A stretch of DNA of 64,000 nucleotides from Acinetobacter colistiniresistens (GTDB lineage: Bacteria > Pseudomonadota > Gammaproteobacteria > Pseudomonadales > Moraxellaceae): assembly GCF_024582815.1 (NCBI RefSeq), contig NZ_CP102099.1, positions 1,240,001 through 1,304,000 of the forward strand, written 5' to 3'. The position numbers and the translations under genes were made by a program. Position 1 is the stretch's first letter. Each line of letters starts with the position of its first letter. The notes beneath the pieces were generated by a model. That model had not been told where the DNA came from. It did not search any database and saw only the letters and a list, made by a program, of their open reading frames with translations. Shown piece after piece: positions 18,323-30,884 of this stretch.

Positions 18323-19943
18323 AGCCTTCAATCGGCAGCCATGAAATCAGTTTCATACCTGCTCTTTGCCACCATTTCATTTTCGGTTCTTTGGTATAAA
18401 TCAGAGGGCCGTGAGGTGTTTCACGCTGCCAAGTAATTTTATTGTTGGCATCTAAAACTAAACGATAGGCATAGGTCTTCAGGTTTTGATCCATGGTGGC
18501 ATGCACTGCTTGTGCCAATGGTGGGCTATTCAGTAACACGCCAATCTCAGTATTCAGGTAGGCTGAGCGCGGATCAAAGTTAAATGAGCCGATAAATACC
18601 TGTTTTTCATCAAGTGCCATTAATTTGGCATGTAAACTGGAACGGCTTAAACCTTTAATATTGACCTTGGCTTTTTTTGCTAGCTCTTCGGTATGTTTGT
18701 CTAAATCACTTTTATCGAGTGCGGGCAAAAATTCATAGAGTTGTACACCATTTTCAAGTAATTCCTGTCGATATTTACCATAGAAAGCATGCACGACAGC
18801 AACGTCATTGGCTTTAAATGAATTTGTCAGGATTCTGACTTTAACTCCATCTTGTGCCAAATCACTTAAAATTTTTGCCCCCTTTTTTTCTGGAACAAAA
18901 TAGGCAGAAATTAAATCAATATTTTTTTCGGGCTGTTCAAGATGATTGATCAGCTGAAAGTTGAGATGTTCTTCTTTTTTAGCTTTTGATTTAATTTTGT
19001 CGGGGGAGTCTTTCACGACTTCAGCTTTGACCCAATCGAGTGAAATATCACGATTCATTAAGGCATTAATGGCGACCGACTGGCTGGTTAAATCCAAATA
19101 GTTTTGAACCGTAATGCGTTTATAGTGTTCATCGAGTTGTTGTTTAAGGCTTTCATAGCTTAAACGATGAGAACGCTGTTTGACGACTTCCCGAACATCA
19201 TAGGCATATTCATGATTCCAATAATCATCAAATGATTTGGAGATATCTTCTACAGCTGTACCAAACAACATCACATCCACATCGGAAAATTGGTAATTAT
19301 CACTGACGTTGTAATATTGATTAGTCATATTGCGTCCACCGATCAAGGCAACCTGATGATCAGCAATAAAACTCTTATTGTGCATGCGACGATTGATACG
19401 TTTTAAGTCTAGCACCATATCTAGCGCACGATATTTACGAAAACGATAGGGATTAAAGAGCTTAACTTCTATATTGGGATGTTGTGCGAGTGCAAGAAAA
19501 ATGCCTTCGGTATGCTTGGCATTATTATCATCAATCAAGAGGCGAACCCGAACACCTCGATCTGCAGCGCGAATCAAGGCATGTAAAGCCAAGGCGCCAA
19601 CTTTGTCGTTATCCCAAATATAATATTGTAAATCAAGAGTCTTTTCAGCCTTGTCAATCAGGCGAAGTCGTGCTGAAAGAGCTTCTAATGGTTCATATAA
19701 AACATGATAGCCAGTTAGATCGGGATGCTGTTCTTGCAAAGGCTGAATGACCTGTGCGAGTGAAGTATGAGAGGTATCAATCTGGGCAGATGTTTGGATG
19801 ATCGGTTCAATTTTATGCTTGGGTAAGGTGCTACAACCTGTAACGGTCAGCGCAATTGAGCAATAAATCGCAATCATACTTTTATTGTAAGCACTTGTAC
19901 TTATCTTTGTATGTTTGTTATTTAAATGAGAAAATTGCGTCAT
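18315..19943 (-). CDS. Phospholipase D-family lipoprotein (cardiolipin synthase-like)
   Basis: The 542-residue protein has two HKD motifs, HNKSFIAD with GGRN and HAKLMALD with GSFNFDPRS, both intact. This points to a phosphatidyl-transferase or phospholipase of the PLD superfamily, with a YYIWDNDKVG region typical of this bacterial group. The N terminus has an n-region, a hydrophobic core and a lipobox-like LTVTGC, so it is probably an envelope lipoprotein. ATG 19943 is chosen over a GTG three codons upstream. Another ATG at 19877, right before the hydrophobic segment, is also possible. It converges on the acyltransferase gene, suggesting a phospholipid-remodelling pair. Confidence 0.85.
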   Translation of the reverse strand: MTQFSHLNNKHTKISTSAYNKSMIAIYCSIALTVTGCSTLPKHKIEPIIQTSAQIDTSHTSLAQVIQPLQEQHPDLTGYHVLYEPLEALSARLRLIDKAEKTLDLQYYIWDNDKVGALALHALIRAADRGVRVRLLIDDNNAKHTEGIFLALAQHPNIEVKLFNPYRFRKYRALDMVLDLKRINRRMHNKSFIADHQVALIGGRNMTNQYYNVSDNYQFSDVDVMLFGTAVEDISKSFDDYWNHEYAYDVREVVKQRSHRLSYESLKQQLDEHYKRITVQNYLDLTSQSVAINALMNRDISLDWVKAEVVKDSPDKIKSKAKKEEHLNFQLINHLEQPEKNIDLISAYFVPEKKGAKILSDLAQDGVKVRILTNSFKANDVAVVHAFYGKYRQELLENGVQLYEFLPALDKSDLDKHTEELAKKAKVNIKGLSRSSLHAKLMALDEKQVFIGSFNFDPRSAYLNTEIGVLLNSPPLAQAVHATMDQNLKTYAYRLVLDANNKITWQRETPHGPLIYTKEPKMKWWQRAGMKLISWLPIEGFM

Positions 19944-20046
19944 AATCGTCACTGATTAAAAGTTGGGCTTGAGTATACCACTTCATCGAAAAAGATAAAT
20001 ATAAGATGAGATGGATGGCCCTAAAGTGAAGTTAATGAGGGCTTTA

Positions 20047-21057
20047 ATGTCGAATTCGGATACTATTATTCTTGGTTTTTATCTTATTTTCGCTGTTCTG
20101 GCGCTCTGGGCTTTGATTCAGGCCTGGGTACACCAATCCCGTACAGAAACCATTCATCCATTTAAAGCTTTTATACATTTATTGGCGTTTTATCTGTCTT
20201 ATTTATTGATTCCACTGTGGTTTTTTAGTGTTTATGCGGGATGGGTCGAATATTACAGCCTGCATCAGGCTGGCTTCATCTTTTTACTCAGCAGTATCTT
20301 GATCTATGCGCGTTTTATCGAGCCGCATCAAATTCATGTAAAACATCATCAATATCGACTGAATTCAGAGCGTGAGTTTCGCCATCCAATCAAAGTTGCT
20401 TTGGTTGCAGATATGCATGTCGGATTATTTTCTGGACACGAACGTCAACTGAAAAGTATGGTCAAGAAATTGAACCAAGCGCAACCGGATTTGGTGGTGG
20501 TTGCAGGGGATTGGACCTATGAACCTGAAAATCGACTGGTGCAGGAATTGGCTGTTTTAAAACAAATTCAGGCTCCCGTTTACTCAGTCCCAGGTAATCA
20601 CGATGAACAATATCCAGGTCCACCGATTCAAGAGCTGCTAAAAAAGGCTTTAGAGCTAAACAATGTTATTGATATTGAAGGCAAGATTGTCGAATTTGAT
20701 GAATTTCGCCTGATTGGAATTGGTGATTTGTGGGCAGGGAAGGCAAATATGCGATTTATGCCCGATTTACCTCAAGATAAACCTTGGCTGATTTTGTCGC
20801 ACAATCCAGATACGGTAGATATGGTTCCAGAGCTGCCAACGCGACCACTCATGTTATCTGGTCATACACATGGCGGGCAAATTGAGTTGCCATGGATTAC
20901 CAGTTACATCATGAAACGTGTCTCTATTTTAGGTCATAAAAAGGGCTTTTATACACATGAACATGCAGAAGTTTTTGTGACCGTTGGTACGGGGATGGTC
21001 GGTGTACCATTTCGGTTTCGGGTTCCACCAACGATTGATATTATTGAACTGATCTAA
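20047..21057 (+). CDS. Membrane-anchored metallophosphoesterase
   Basis: I start at ATG 20047 because AGGG lies 6-7 bp upstream; in-frame ATGs at 20011 and 20035 are alternatives. The protein has about three N-terminal hydrophobic segments, then a calcineurin-like phosphoesterase domain. All five metal-site blocks are visible: ADMHVG, VVAGDWTYEP, VPGNHDE, LSHNPD and SGHTHGGQ. This matches the YkuE/YaeI group, some of which act on UDP-2,3-diacylglucosamine-like lipids or other phosphomonoesters. The substrate here is unknown. The stop codon is immediately followed by a terminator. Confidence 0.88.
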   Translation: MSNSDTIILGFYLIFAVLALWALIQAWVHQSRTETIHPFKAFIHLLAFYLSYLLIPLWFFSVYAGWVEYYSLHQAGFIFLLSSILIYARFIEPHQIHVKHHQYRLNSEREFRHPIKVALVADMHVGLFSGHERQLKSMVKKLNQAQPDLVVVAGDWTYEPENRLVQELAVLKQIQAPVYSVPGNHDEQYPGPPIQELLKKALELNNVIDIEGKIVEFDEFRLIGIGDLWAGKANMRFMPDLPQDKPWLILSHNPDTVDMVPELPTRPLMLSGHTHGGQIELPWITSYIMKRVSILGHKKGFYTHEHAEVFVTVGTGMVGVPFRFRVPPTIDIIELI

Positions 21058-21088
21058 AAAAAGCCGACTGCATTGCGTCGGCTTTTTT
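21057..21088. terminator. Bidirectional rho-independent terminator
   Basis: A 12-bp stem (21057-21068 with 21077-21088) has A6 at its 5' side and T6 at its 3' side. It is shared by the phosphoesterase and the convergent yfiB gene. Confidence 0.85.
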
Positions 21089-21108
21089 ATGCTATGGAGC
21101 AGTAATTA

Positions 21109-21588
21109 TTAAGGAATAATGATGACATTCACACGACGATTGCTGGCACGATTTTCATCAGAGGTATTTGGAACAAAAGGCTGACTCGCACCACGACCGA
21201 CTACAGTTAAGTTATTCGGCTTGAACCCTTGTGTGATAAAGATTGTTGAAACACTCTGAGCACGTTCTTCTGAAAGCTTCTGGTTATACTCAGGATTGCC
21301 GATATCATCAGTATGTCCTACAATTTTTAACTTTTGTAAGTCATATTTGTTCAGCTGGTTTGCTAAACGGACAATTTCCTTTTGATGTTCAGGTTTGATT
21401 TCTGCTTTATTAAAGTCAAACAGCAAACGTTCTGGTAGACCTAGGGTCCAGCCCTCATCGGTCAAAACGAAGCCTTCTTTCTTTAGCATTTTGACCTGAC
21501 GATACTTTAATGGACCAAAACTCAAGCAGCCAGCCAATGTTAGGCAGAGTAACGCAATAAATGAAATTTTAATGGTGTGAGCGCGCAT
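21109..21588 (-). CDS. yfiB: OmpA-domain outer-membrane lipoprotein, YfiB-like
   Basis: The 159-residue protein has a lipobox (TLAGC, Cys21) and a C-terminal OmpA/peptidoglycan-binding domain from about residue 50. Key segments are LLFDFNKAEIKPEH, VGHTDDIGNPEYN and ENRASNRRVNV. In Pseudomonas aeruginosa YfiB sequesters the periplasmic repressor YfiR and so activates the cyclase YfiN. Here it is the last gene of a yfiR-yfiN-yfiB operon, starting 8 bp after the yfiN stop. The gene order equals that of Pseudomonas. Without the context it would only be called an OmpA-family lipoprotein. Confidence 0.8.
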   Translation of the reverse strand: MRAHTIKISFIALLCLTLAGCLSFGPLKYRQVKMLKKEGFVLTDEGWTLGLPERLLFDFNKAEIKPEHQKEIVRLANQLNKYDLQKLKIVGHTDDIGNPEYNQKLSEERAQSVSTIFITQGFKPNNLTVVGRGASQPFVPNTSDENRASNRRVNVIIIP

Positions 21589-21596
21589 AACATGTC

Positions 21597-22820
21597 CTAA
21601 ATTTCTGGTTTATAAAGAAACCAATGTGGGTTTAAATGTTTAGCTCTATACATAGCTTGATCGGCCTGCATGATCAAATCCTCTGGATTCTCTGCAAACT
21701 GAGAAAAAGCAACCCCTAAGCTAAAACTGAAATGAATCATTTGACCATTAAACTCTAAAGGTTCTCCACAACTTGCAAGAACGCCTTCAGCAATTGTTGT
21801 TAAATGATCGGTATGATGAATTGAATGTAAGATGATGGCAAATTCATCACCTCCTAAACGAGCAATAAAATCCTCATGACGAACTGAAAGTCTTAAGCGT
21901 GTAGCCATTTCTTTTAAAACTGCATCTCCAGCTAAATGTCCAAACTCGTCATTGATGTATTTAAACTTATTATTGTCGATAAACAATAAAGCAGAGTTGT
22001 GACGATACTGCGGGTTTTCAAAGATATTAAATAGCTCTTGGTAAAAATAATGGCGATTTGGCAAACTGGTGAGTTGGTCGTGATGCGCCTGAAATGAAAG
22101 TTGACGATTTTCTTTTTGTAGATGTGTGTGCCAGATCTGGATTTCTTCTAACAGTTCATTGAAAACCGTGTTTAAGTTCTGAAACTCATGAATGTGGTTA
22201 TTCGGGAAACGTAAATTATAAGCTTTTTGATCACTGACCAGTTGTGCAATATGCGTTAATGGTTTGATCGCTTGCATAATTTGGCGGTAAGTAATGTTCA
22301 CAGACCAAAGCAGGGCAATCACAATGAAGAACATTGAAATGGCGAGACCAATGATAATGGTCTTTAAAAAATGCAAAATATTTTCAGAACTGCCATACAG
22401 TACCAACTCGCCTACTTTTTTCTTATGATGCACAATCATGAGTTTAACAGGATCATGAAGAAACCAGCGATCCATTAAATCTTGCATGACGGAGGTATGA
22501 GCAACTTTCTTGCTACTTTCAGCTAACAACTGTTGTTGAGGATCGTAGACATGAATACTGCGAATGGCATGTTCACTGGTATAGTCATCAAGAATTTGAT
22601 CAATGGCACCTTTATCCCTAAATACTACGGCAGGCTGAACACGCTCCAAAACGGTTTGGCTCAATAACTGTAAATTTTGCTTTGCATAAGTTTCCATGGT
22701 GAACATGGAGATGGTGGCGAATGTAAAAGAACAGATCACAAAGGTAATTGCAAAGATTGCAAATTGTGATTTACGAAATAAAGCATGTAAGGATGTTGAT
22801 TGGTATAAGTTTGGAATCAC
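21597..22820 (-). CDS. yfiN: Membrane diguanylate cyclase, YfiN/TpbB-like
   Basis: The 407-residue protein has a transmembrane helix at about 20-40, a periplasmic PAS-like domain, a second helix at about 153-173, a HAMP-like linker and a C-terminal GGDEF domain. The active site GGDEF is intact (323-327) and the metal-binding Asp282 is present. RHED (314-317) lies five residues before it, which matches the inhibitory I-site RxxD. It should make cyclic-di-GMP, controlled from the periplasm by YfiR. The yfiR stop is 5 bp upstream of the yfiN start and yfiB follows, so the operon is tight. Confidence 0.9.
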   Translation of the reverse strand: MIPNLYQSTSLHALFRKSQFAIFAITFVICSFTFATISMFTMETYAKQNLQLLSQTVLERVQPAVVFRDKGAIDQILDDYTSEHAIRSIHVYDPQQQLLAESSKKVAHTSVMQDLMDRWFLHDPVKLMIVHHKKKVGELVLYGSSENILHFLKTIIIGLAISMFFIVIALLWSVNITYRQIMQAIKPLTHIAQLVSDQKAYNLRFPNNHIHEFQNLNTVFNELLEEIQIWHTHLQKENRQLSFQAHHDQLTSLPNRHYFYQELFNIFENPQYRHNSALLFIDNNKFKYINDEFGHLAGDAVLKEMATRLRLSVRHEDFIARLGGDEFAIILHSIHHTDHLTTIAEGVLASCGEPLEFNGQMIHFSFSLGVAFSQFAENPEDLIMQADQAMYRAKHLNPHWFLYKPEI

Positions 22821-22825
22821 AGTGC

Positions 22826-23338
22826 TTACCCCGCATTCTTTGCTAAAAGTAAAACACGTGGGTCGATATGCACTTTGGAATAGCTTAAAGCCTCCAAATT
22901 CACCTTGAAGGTAGAAAAGGTCTTTTTATTATATAAGCAGAAAATACTTCCTACTTCGCATGCCGGGTTATTGGTGCTTAAAGAAAGCAAAGATCGAGAA
23001 GGGTAGGCCTGAATTAAATTCTGCTGTTGCTGTGGAGAGGTTGTGGTGAAATAGGCAACATGACACTCCGTTTTTGGAAAGTCTTTAGCACTAACCGCTT
23101 GTACCTGATATTCATAAGCCAACTGACGGATATTAGATTGAAACTGATTTGCAGCATCCTGATTGTCAATCACACAAATGGTTGGACGATTGGTATTGGA
23201 CCATTTGCTATAACTTAAAATAGATAAAGCCAACTCATAGAAATTATGTGTTGAGATGGCATAGCAAAGCGGGCTCGCAGCAAAGGATGCAGCAAGCAAT
23301 AAATATCGAGCCTTTTTACTAGCAAACCGTATTTTCAA
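22826..23338 (-). CDS. yfiR: Periplasmic repressor YfiR
   Basis: The 170-residue protein has a signal peptide (about 1-27, ending CYA) and a YfiR-family (DUF4154) domain. Four cysteines in the mature part fit the redox-sensing pattern: Cys55 (PTICVID), Cys92 (TECHVAYF), and Cys127 and Cys134 seven residues apart (ACEVGSIFC). In Pseudomonas the last pair is C145/C152, with the same spacing, and the disulfide stabilises the repressor. YfiR inhibits YfiN in the periplasm until captured by YfiB. It is the first gene of the operon, divergent from the rrn operon. Confidence 0.82.
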   Translation of the reverse strand: MKIRFASKKARYLLLAASFAASPLCYAISTHNFYELALSILSYSKWSNTNRPTICVIDNQDAANQFQSNIRQLAYEYQVQAVSAKDFPKTECHVAYFTTTSPQQQQNLIQAYPSRSLLSLSTNNPACEVGSIFCLYNKKTFSTFKVNLEALSYSKVHIDPRVLLLAKNAG

Positions 23339-23855
23339 TCAAAAGTGCCAAAAAATGTGAAGCAAGAGACATATTCTACTGGACTTAATTGTTTAAAAAA
23401 AGTTCTTGAACACAAAGAAAAAGCATTAAAAGTAACTGAAGCGTTCAAAAATTGTTCACTCGAATAAAAAAGTTTATTTAGGGGGTTGTATTGGGTTAGG
23501 AATGCTGTAGAATGCACATCCATCGGCGGTGATGCAGATAAAAACTTATTGAGAAACAAGGATTTGGCTGAAAAGGTTAGATTCTTGAGTTGATTGATAA
23601 GTTTGCTAAATATCTAAATTACCTGTTGACTTTTAAGAAATTGAGAGTAATATAGCCGACCTAGCTTGATGATGACGAATCATCGAGAAGATCATTAAGA
23701 GAATAGAAGAACAACTTGTGTGGATTTTTACTAGTTGATCAATCGAAAATATTTCATTGATTGAAGAGTAGAAATTTCTCGAAGTTTATTTGAGCGAATT
23801 TTTAGTCAGAAAATTGATGAGCCAAGATTTGTAGCCATAAGCTACTAATGATTTT
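23339..23855 (+). promoter_or_regulatory. rrn operon upstream region, promoters and leader
   Basis: There is no gene between yfiR and 16S. I see two candidate promoters: P1 TTGTAT (23486-23491), 16 bp, TAGAAT (23508-23513), and P2 TTGACT (23626-23631), 16 bp, TAATAT (23648-23653). The transcribed leader after P2 contains the 5' arm of the 16S processing stem at 23706-23726. AT-rich sequence before P1 could act as an UP element. The positions are read by eye. Confidence 0.65.
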
Positions 23856-25392
<1,537 letters not shown>

Positions 25393-25451
25393 ACGAAAGA
25401 TTGGTGACTGGTAAGAATCCACAACAAGTTGTTCTTCGAAGATGTATCTGA

Positions 25452-25528
<77 letters not shown>

Positions 25529-25583
25529 AATCTGATTGCTGAAGCTTAGATTAAAAGATATGTCGTTCATTAAGTGATAAGCT

Positions 25584-25659
25584 GGGGACTTAGCTTAGTT
25601 GGTAGAGCGCCTGCTTTGCACGCAGGAGGTCAGGAGTTCGACTCTCCTAGTCTCCACCA
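25584..25659 (+). tRNA. tRNA-Ala (TGC)
   Basis: A 76-nt cloverleaf with acceptor GGGGACT / AGTCTCC, a TGC anticodon in TTTGCAC, TTCGACT in the T-arm and an encoded CCA. It lies 55 bp after tRNA-Ile in the rrn spacer. Confidence 0.98.
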
Positions 25660-26067
25660 TGAATTAAAAGAGTTTGTAAGAACGAAATTAATTCAAAGCT
25701 AAGAAGATTATAGAGTTTAGTGAATACAGTCCAAGTTGACTGGTTTATTAATCTCTGTGATTTATCACAGTTTACTACGCACCGACGAGGTGGTAGTTAA
25801 TCATTAACAGATTAGTAGAATTGAGTCTGAAATAAATTGTTCAAACTCGATTAATTTGACACTAACGGTAATACGTAAGTATTTCAGTTAGATGAAGAGT
25901 TAATCTGAGAACTAGCAAAAACACTGAATCAAGCGTTTTGGTATATGAATTTAGATTGAAGCTGTACGGTGATTAAGTTCACGAAACAACAAGCTGTATG
26001 AATTAATGTTTACATTGATTCTGTTGCTACACCCACTTGTAGGTGTAACGACTGTTTGGGGTTGTAT
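25660..26067 (+). other. tRNA-Ala to 23S spacer with pre-23S processing arm
   Basis: This AT-rich transcribed spacer has no gene. Its last part (26052-26074, running into 23S) is the 5' arm of the pre-23S stem and pairs with 28947-28970 over 23 positions with one bulged base. Confidence 0.75.
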
Positions 26068-28955
<2,888 letters not shown>

Positions 28956-29128
28956 ACAACACCCAAACAGTTGTTGTATTCAAGGTAAATTCAATACATA
29001 ACTTGATTTAGTGTGAAAACTAGTTACAATACCGACTCAATTAACTAATCCGTTAATAACTCTTTGGACCGTAAGTAAGGCATACGATGAATACATCGTG
29101 ATTAAGACCCGAAAGCACCACAACAGTT

Positions 29129-29244
29129 TGCTGGCGACAATAGCAAGAGTGAACCACCTGATCCCTTCCCGAACTCAGAAGTGAAACCTCTTAGCGCTGA
29201 TGGTAGTGTGGCACTTGCCATGTGAGAGTAAGTCATCGCCAGCT
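29129..29244 (+). rRNA. rrf: 5S ribosomal RNA
   Basis: About 116 nt, starting TTGCTGGCGAC and ending GTCATCGCCAGC. Terminal stem GCTGGCGA / TCGCCAGC is perfect. The core CCTGATCCCTTCCCGAACTC is typical of Acinetobacter 5S. The distal arm reads GGCACTTGCC. The ends are accurate to one or two bases. Confidence 0.96.
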
Positions 29245-29254
29245 TTTAAATACT

Positions 29255-29289
29255 AAACACCCCCTAACTAATGTTAGGGGGTGTTTTTT
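29255..29289 (+). terminator. rrn operon terminator
   Basis: A perfect 14-bp GC-rich stem (29255-29268 with 29273-29286, 4-nt loop) ends in a T6 run 11 bp after 5S. Confidence 0.92.
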
Positions 29290-29334
29290 ATTGGGTGTAA
29301 TTTTATATACTGAGTCTTTTATGGGCTTTCTGAT

Positions 29335-29727
29335 ATGGCTTGGATCGTAGTACAAAGCTTTTCATTTCCTTATGAAGCTCAGATTGCTAAAACGCAATTA
29401 GAAGCAGCTGAGATTCCAACTCGTATTGAAAATGAACATACCATTAATATGGATTGGCTTTACTCCAATGCTTTAGGTGGTGTTAGATTATTGGTTCCTG
29501 AGCATTATGCAGATGAAGCGAAAGCGTTACTGGCACAAGACTTTAGCCAAGAATTAGAACAACAGTTTGGAGCAAGTGAAAGTTGCCCTAGTTGTGGTAG
29601 TAGCGATATACAGCCGTATACAGAAGGGAAGCGGCCCGCATATTTAGTTTTCTTATTACTTGGTTTTCCGTTATTTTTTTATAAACATGGAACTAAGTGT
29701 CAACAATGCCAACATTTCTGGAGTTAG
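29335..29727 (+). CDS. DUF2007 protein with C-terminal zinc-ribbon and membrane segment
   Basis: The 130-residue protein begins MAWIVVQSFSFPYEAQIAKT, the DUF2007 (putative signal-transducing protein) fold. The N-terminal domain covers about 1-75 with the LGGVRLLVPEHYADEA segment. It is followed by a zinc-ribbon-like cysteine pair (CPSCGSS), a short hydrophobic helix (YLVFLLLGFPLFF) and a second pair CQQCQ. The four cysteines probably bind zinc across the membrane hairpin or in a small treble-clef. The function is unknown. It follows the rrn terminator, so it needs its own promoter. Confidence 0.8.
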   Translation: MAWIVVQSFSFPYEAQIAKTQLEAAEIPTRIENEHTINMDWLYSNALGGVRLLVPEHYADEAKALLAQDFSQELEQQFGASESCPSCGSSDIQPYTEGKRPAYLVFLLLGFPLFFYKHGTKCQQCQHFWS

Positions 29728-29816
29728 CCCTGCCTGAGTATTGATTAACAGAATCACCTTTGAACTTTTATAAGCAATGCATTAATACTAGATAAAAATT
29801 AAAAAAGGAAAAGAAA

Positions 29817-30164
29817 ATGGAATATAAGGGAAGTTGTCACTGCGGAAAAATCTCCTTTGTTGTACAGGGGGAGTTAACCGAGGCATTGTCATGTAACTGT
29901 TCGATTTGTCAAAGAAAAGGCTCGTTATTATGGTTTTTACCTACGGATCAGGTTGATATTTCAGTCCAAGAAGATGCATTAGCGAGTTATCAATTTAATA
30001 AACATGTGATCGATCATCATTTTTGCACGAGCTGTGGCATTCATCCTTATGCAGTTGGCGTTGATCCTAAAGGCAATAAAATGTATGCCCTTAATATCAG
30101 GTGTATCGAAGATTTAGATTTGGAAAGCATCAATGTTAATCATTTTGATGGACGTTCGGTGTAA
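29817..30164 (+). CDS. GFA family (CENP-V/GFA-domain) zinc protein
   Basis: The 115-residue protein carries the GFA cysteine pattern: SCHCGKI, CNCSICQRKG and CTSCGIHPY. Family members bind zinc. The founding activity, glutathione-dependent formaldehyde activation, is not established for most homologues. A good AAAAAGGAAAAG ribosome-binding region precedes ATG 29817. It is 22 bp ahead of the DUF4256 gene, so the two are probably cotranscribed. Confidence 0.85.
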   Translation: MEYKGSCHCGKISFVVQGELTEALSCNCSICQRKGSLLWFLPTDQVDISVQEDALASYQFNKHVIDHHFCTSCGIHPYAVGVDPKGNKMYALNIRCIEDLDLESINVNHFDGRSV

Positions 30165-30186
30165 TCATCAAATTTAGAGAACAAAA

Positions 30187-30750
30187 ATGACCAAGCATAA
30201 AAAGTTAGATCCAGAACAAGTTGCAGCACTACTAGATGGATTAAAAAAGCGTTTTCAAAAAAATATGCATCGTCATAAAGACTTGAATTGGGCTGATATT
30301 GAAGATCGATTACAACAGCAGCCAGAAAAGTTATGGTCACTCAATCAAATGGAAGATACGGGTGGAGAGCCAGATGTAGTTTCATTTGATTCAAAGTCAT
30401 CAGAAATTGCGTTTTATGATTGTGCCGTGGAAACGCCCAAAGGGCGTAGAAGCCTTTGTTATGATCGTGCTGCTTTGGATGCGCGTAAAGAACATAAGCC
30501 CGAAAACAATGCGGTTGAAGTTGCGGAAGTGATTGGAATTGAATTGCTGACGGAAGAACAATATAAGCAATTACAATCGGTTGAACATTTTGATTTAAAA
30601 ACCTCAAGTTGGGTAAAAACGCCTGAAGATGTGCGTAAATTGGGCGGTGCAATTTTTTGTGATAGCCGTTATGGCCGTGTTTTTACCTATCACAACGGCG
30701 CACAATCTTATTATGCGACCCGCGGATTTCGTGGTCGATTAAAAATATAG
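30187..30750 (+). CDS. DUF4256 domain-containing protein
   Basis: The 187-residue soluble protein matches DUF4256 in layout. It has a charged N-terminal helix region, TGGEPDVVSFD, FYDCAVETPKGRRSLCYDR (about 78-96) and a C-terminal YHNGAQSYYATRGFRG. The family is of unknown function and common in soil and environmental bacteria. No catalytic residues are recognised. It lies directly behind the GFA gene, and the space after it carries the operator for the acyl-CoA dehydrogenase. Confidence 0.82.
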   Translation: MTKHKKLDPEQVAALLDGLKKRFQKNMHRHKDLNWADIEDRLQQQPEKLWSLNQMEDTGGEPDVVSFDSKSSEIAFYDCAVETPKGRRSLCYDRAALDARKEHKPENNAVEVAEVIGIELLTEEQYKQLQSVEHFDLKTSSWVKTPEDVRKLGGAIFCDSRYGRVFTYHNGAQSYYATRGFRGRLKI

Positions 30751-30800
30751 TTTTATGACTCGATGACCCTTTTGACATGTTTTTTTAATCTTTAATTGTG

Positions 30801-30837
30801 CCAAGCGCTTGCTTGGTTTCTGTGCTTTTGCTACTTT
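30801..30837 (+). promoter_or_regulatory. AtuR-type operator and promoter of the acyl-CoA dehydrogenase
   Basis: CCAAGC-N4-GCTTGG at 30801-30816 shares the core CAAGC(A/G)(T/C)TTGCTTG with both operators upstream of atuA. It overlaps a plausible -35 (TTGCTT, 30809-30814), followed after 17 bp by TACTTT (30832-30837). Binding here would block transcription, placing this gene in the atu regulon. Confidence 0.65.
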
Positions 30838-30884
30838 AGTGTTCATTCAGTAAACAATGATCAATAATTGCTAGGAAGCAGAAT

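Noticed and set aside
23335..23559. Minus-strand frame between yfiR and rrn
   Set aside because: It overlaps the rrn promoter region and the yfiR start, and has no recognisable similarity or ribosome-binding site.
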